NCBI RefSeq assembly: GCF_008123515.1
Contig: NZ_VSSR01000072.1
Location: forward strand, 1-64,000
Direction: 5' to 3'
Source of the DNA: Bradyrhizobium cytisi
Lineage (GTDB): Bacteria; Pseudomonadota; Alphaproteobacteria; Rhizobiales; Xanthobacteraceae
DNA length: 64,000 nucleotides
The position numbers were made by a program, and so were the translations under genes. Shown here in pieces: positions 62,175 through 64,000 of the stretch. The notes under the pieces were generated by a model. It searched no databases, was not told the origin of the DNA, and worked only from the letters and a program-made list of their open reading frames with translations. Position 1 is the stretch's first letter. The number at the start of each line of letters is the position of its first letter.

Positions 62175-63476
62175 CTACCGCACCGTCGCCTGGGGCTGCG
62201 CCTGTGCCGTGCTGCCCCGCATGCGGGCCAGAAGCTCCGCGGTCGGCCAGGAATCGGCGGGCAGGCCGTATTTGATCTGCATCGCCTTCACGGCCGCGCG
62301 GCTCTGCTGGCCCAGCACGCCGTCGACCTTGCCGACATTGAAGCCGGCTTGGACCAGAAGTTGCTGCAATTGCCTGAGCTCGTTGAACGGCAGTTGCGCG
62401 ACCTGCCCGGCCGGCCTGCGCATCGGCGCGGCGCCCGCTATGCGCGAGGCAAGATAGCCTGCGGTGGTCGAATAGATCAGCGAGTTATTCCATTCGGTAT
62501 AGGCCGCGAAATTGGCATACGCCATGAAGGCCGGCCCAAAGCGTCCCATCGGCAGCAGCACGGACGCCGCGAGATTGTCATTCGGCAGTGGACGGCCGTC
62601 GGGATAGGTGACGCCGAACTGCGCCCATTTCGAGCGCGGCAGCTGCACGCTGAGGTCGGTCTGATCCCATGGCAGGCTCGAGGGCACCTTGATCTCTTCC
62701 AGCCACGGCTCGCCGCGCCGCCACTTCAAGCCCTTGGCGATGTAGTTCGCGGTCGAGCCGATCACGTCGTCCTCGCTGCGCAACAGGTCGCGCCGGCCGT
62801 CGCCGTCATAGTCGACGGCATAATCGACGTAATGCGTCGGCAGGAACTGCGTCTGGCCGAGCTCGCCGGCCCAGGAGCCGACCATCTCGTCGGGCGTGAG
62901 GTCGCCGCGGTCGATCACCTTCAGCGCGGCGATGGTCTCGTTCGCGAACATCTCCGAACGGCGGCAGTCATAGGCGAGCGACACCAGCGATTTCAGCGTC
63001 GGCAGATTGCCCATGTTGACGCCGAAGTCGCTCTCCAGGCCCCAGAACGCGGCGATCACCGCCGGCGGCACGCCGTATTCCTTCTCGGCGCGCGCGAACG
63101 CCGCAGCGTGTTGCTTGATGTGCTGCTGGCCGTTCTGCATGCGATAGGGCGCGGCCATGCGGCCGGCAAATTCGGTGAAGAGCTGGCCGAACACGCGCTG
63201 GCCGCGGTCGCGGTTGACGATGCCCTGGTCGTAGACGAGGTAGGGCGAAGCCTCCGCTATCGTTCGCTGCGACACGCCGGCCGCAACCGCCTGCTGTTTC
63301 ACGTCGGCGAGGAAGCGATCGAAGCTCTGCCCATTGTGGCACGACGCCGCGCGCGACGAGGGCACCGTGGCCTTGGGCGCGGCAGGCCTTGCGGGTGGCG
63401 GCGCGATCTGGGCGGAGGCGGTTGAAGAGAGCGCGAACAGAGCGGCGGCCGCGATCGCAAATCGGGTCTTGGACAT
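62175..63476 (-). CDS. lytic murein transglycosylase, MltB-like, with peptidoglycan-binding domain
   Basis: A 433-residue exported enzyme that cuts peptidoglycan glycan strands with formation of 1,6-anhydro muramic ends. After a signal peptide (cut near ASA-Q, residue 23) comes the SLT_2 domain with catalytic Glu148 in FWGLESDFG, then GELGQTQFLPTHY, VDYDGDGRRDLLRSEDDVIGSTANYI and WGSVLPMG-like ASVLLPMGRFGPAFMAYANF. A peptidoglycan-binding-1 domain (LRQLQQLLVQAGFNVGKVDGVLGQQSRAAVKAMQ) closes the protein. No lipobox, so it is a soluble periplasmic form. Confidence 0.93.
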   Translation of the reverse strand: MSKTRFAIAAAALFALSSTASAQIAPPPARPAAPKATVPSSRAASCHNGQSFDRFLADVKQQAVAAGVSQRTIAEASPYLVYDQGIVNRDRGQRVFGQLFTEFAGRMAAPYRMQNGQQHIKQHAAAFARAEKEYGVPPAVIAAFWGLESDFGVNMGNLPTLKSLVSLAYDCRRSEMFANETIAALKVIDRGDLTPDEMVGSWAGELGQTQFLPTHYVDYAVDYDGDGRRDLLRSEDDVIGSTANYIAKGLKWRRGEPWLEEIKVPSSLPWDQTDLSVQLPRSKWAQFGVTYPDGRPLPNDNLAASVLLPMGRFGPAFMAYANFAAYTEWNNSLIYSTTAGYLASRIAGAAPMRRPAGQVAQLPFNELRQLQQLLVQAGFNVGKVDGVLGQQSRAAVKAMQIKYGLPADSWPTAELLARMRGSTAQAQPQATVR

Positions 63477-63663
63477 GAGGTTTCCGAAAGGGGGAGGAGA
63501 CGTTTGGATTCTTGACGAAGTTTAATGGAATGCTCGAGCTCAAACCAGTGCCGCGGCTCCGCGACGCACCCTAGAACCTTGCATCCGAGCCGGGGTCATC
63601 CCTACCTCGTGTTTGCCGGCCTGCCACGCGTCCAGCGGCCATGGCCGGCTCCAGGAGACGGCC

Positions 63664-64000
63664 ATGAACTATCTGCGTACCGCAATGCTTCTCGCAGGCC
63701 TCACCGCCCTGTTCATGGGCGTGGGCTATCTGATCGGCGGCGCCGCTGGCGCCATGATCGCGCTCGTGATTGCGGCGGCGACCAATCTCTTCACCTACTG
63801 GAACTCTGACCGCGCGGTGCTGTCGATGTACGGCGCCCATCAGGTCGACCGTCAAAGCGCGCCGGAACTGGTCGGGCTCGTCGCCGAGCTTGCGGGCCGC
63901 GCAGGCCTGCCCATGCCGCGCGTGTTCGTGATGGACGAAGCGCAACCCAACGCGTTCGCGACAGGCCGCAATCCCGAGAATGCCGCCGTGGCCGTCACAA
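63664..64000 (+). CDS. htpX: membrane zinc protease HtpX, 5' part only
   Basis: The frame starts at ATG 63664 after an AGGAG site and runs off the window end with 112 codons read. MNYLRTAMLLAGLTALFMGVGYLIGG and MIALVIAAATNLFTYWNSDRAVLSMYGAH are the first two helices and the link typical of HtpX; ELAGRAGLPMPRVFVMDEAQPNAFATGRNP begins the catalytic domain. The HExxH zinc motif is beyond the window. HtpX degrades misfolded membrane proteins. Confidence 0.92.
   Translation, partial: MNYLRTAMLLAGLTALFMGVGYLIGGAAGAMIALVIAAATNLFTYWNSDRAVLSMYGAHQVDRQSAPELVGLVAELAGRAGLPMPRVFVMDEAQPNAFATGRNPENAAVAVT

Overview
The window is high-GC DNA with short intergenic gaps, GTG/TTG starts and several palindromic intergenic repeats. 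Gene content (rhizobial-type glycerol ABC operon, orphan DUF534-type binding protein, paoABC-type aldehyde oxidase, alphaproteobacterial hemE and htpX) suggests an alphaproteobacterium of the Bradyrhizobium/Nitrobacteraceae group. This is inferred from protein families and repeat style; no rRNA or tRNA gene was seen. All protein assignments come from reading translations, not from database searches.

Layout. 1-3.3 kb: an AT-richer accessory stretch with a secreted toroid-like protein between two near-identical 48-bp direct repeats, an orphan ABC binding protein and a DUF2867 protein. 3.4-9.6 kb: hemE, a membrane diguanylate cyclase, slyX-trhO and a cytoplasmic gamma-glutamyltransferase-type enzyme. 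9.7-14.2 kb: paoABC aldehyde oxidoreductase and a periplasmic FKBP. 14.3-22.6 kb: small stress and VOC/cupin proteins, a coupled FecR-domain/beta-barrel pair, a PMT-type mannosyltransferase, an OmpA-domain protein, a Met-rich secreted peptide and a YcaQ-type DNA glycosylase. 22.6-26.7 kb: a LacI-type regulator facing a dehydrogenase across two identical perfect operators, then an MFS transporter. 26.7-27.4 kb: a MazEF-like toxin-antitoxin module. 27.4-32.5 kb: an RND efflux operon with its TetR regulator. 32.6-39.6 kb: a flavin reductase with a probable start-proximal frameshift, then the beta-oxidation set fadE-thiolase-fadB plus a thioesterase.

40.7-51 kb is the glycerol locus: HAD phosphatase, glpR, an interposed vapBC-like module, then glpD-glpS-glpT-glpP-glpQ-glpU-glpV. 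The two ATPases GlpS and GlpT carry complementary defects (H-loop in one, signature motif in the other), predicting an ABC importer with one dead and one live ATP site. Glycerol kinase is not in the window. 52.8-60.1 kb is a six-gene catabolic cluster (FAD hydroxyacid dehydrogenase, PotD-like binding protein, ATPase, a single-chain double permease, a DapA-type lyase and an IclR regulator) headed by a perfect 9-bp inverted repeat; its substrate is unknown. 60.2-64 kb: an Old Yellow Enzyme reductase, a DUF1993 protein, a lytic transglycosylase and the 5' part of htpX, cut by the window end.

The points most worth following are the asymmetric GlpST ATPase, the LacI operator pair, the vapBC promoter with its palindrome inside the 17-bp spacer, the IclR-linked cluster, and the repeat families, one of which supplies the only in-frame ATG of a downstream gene.
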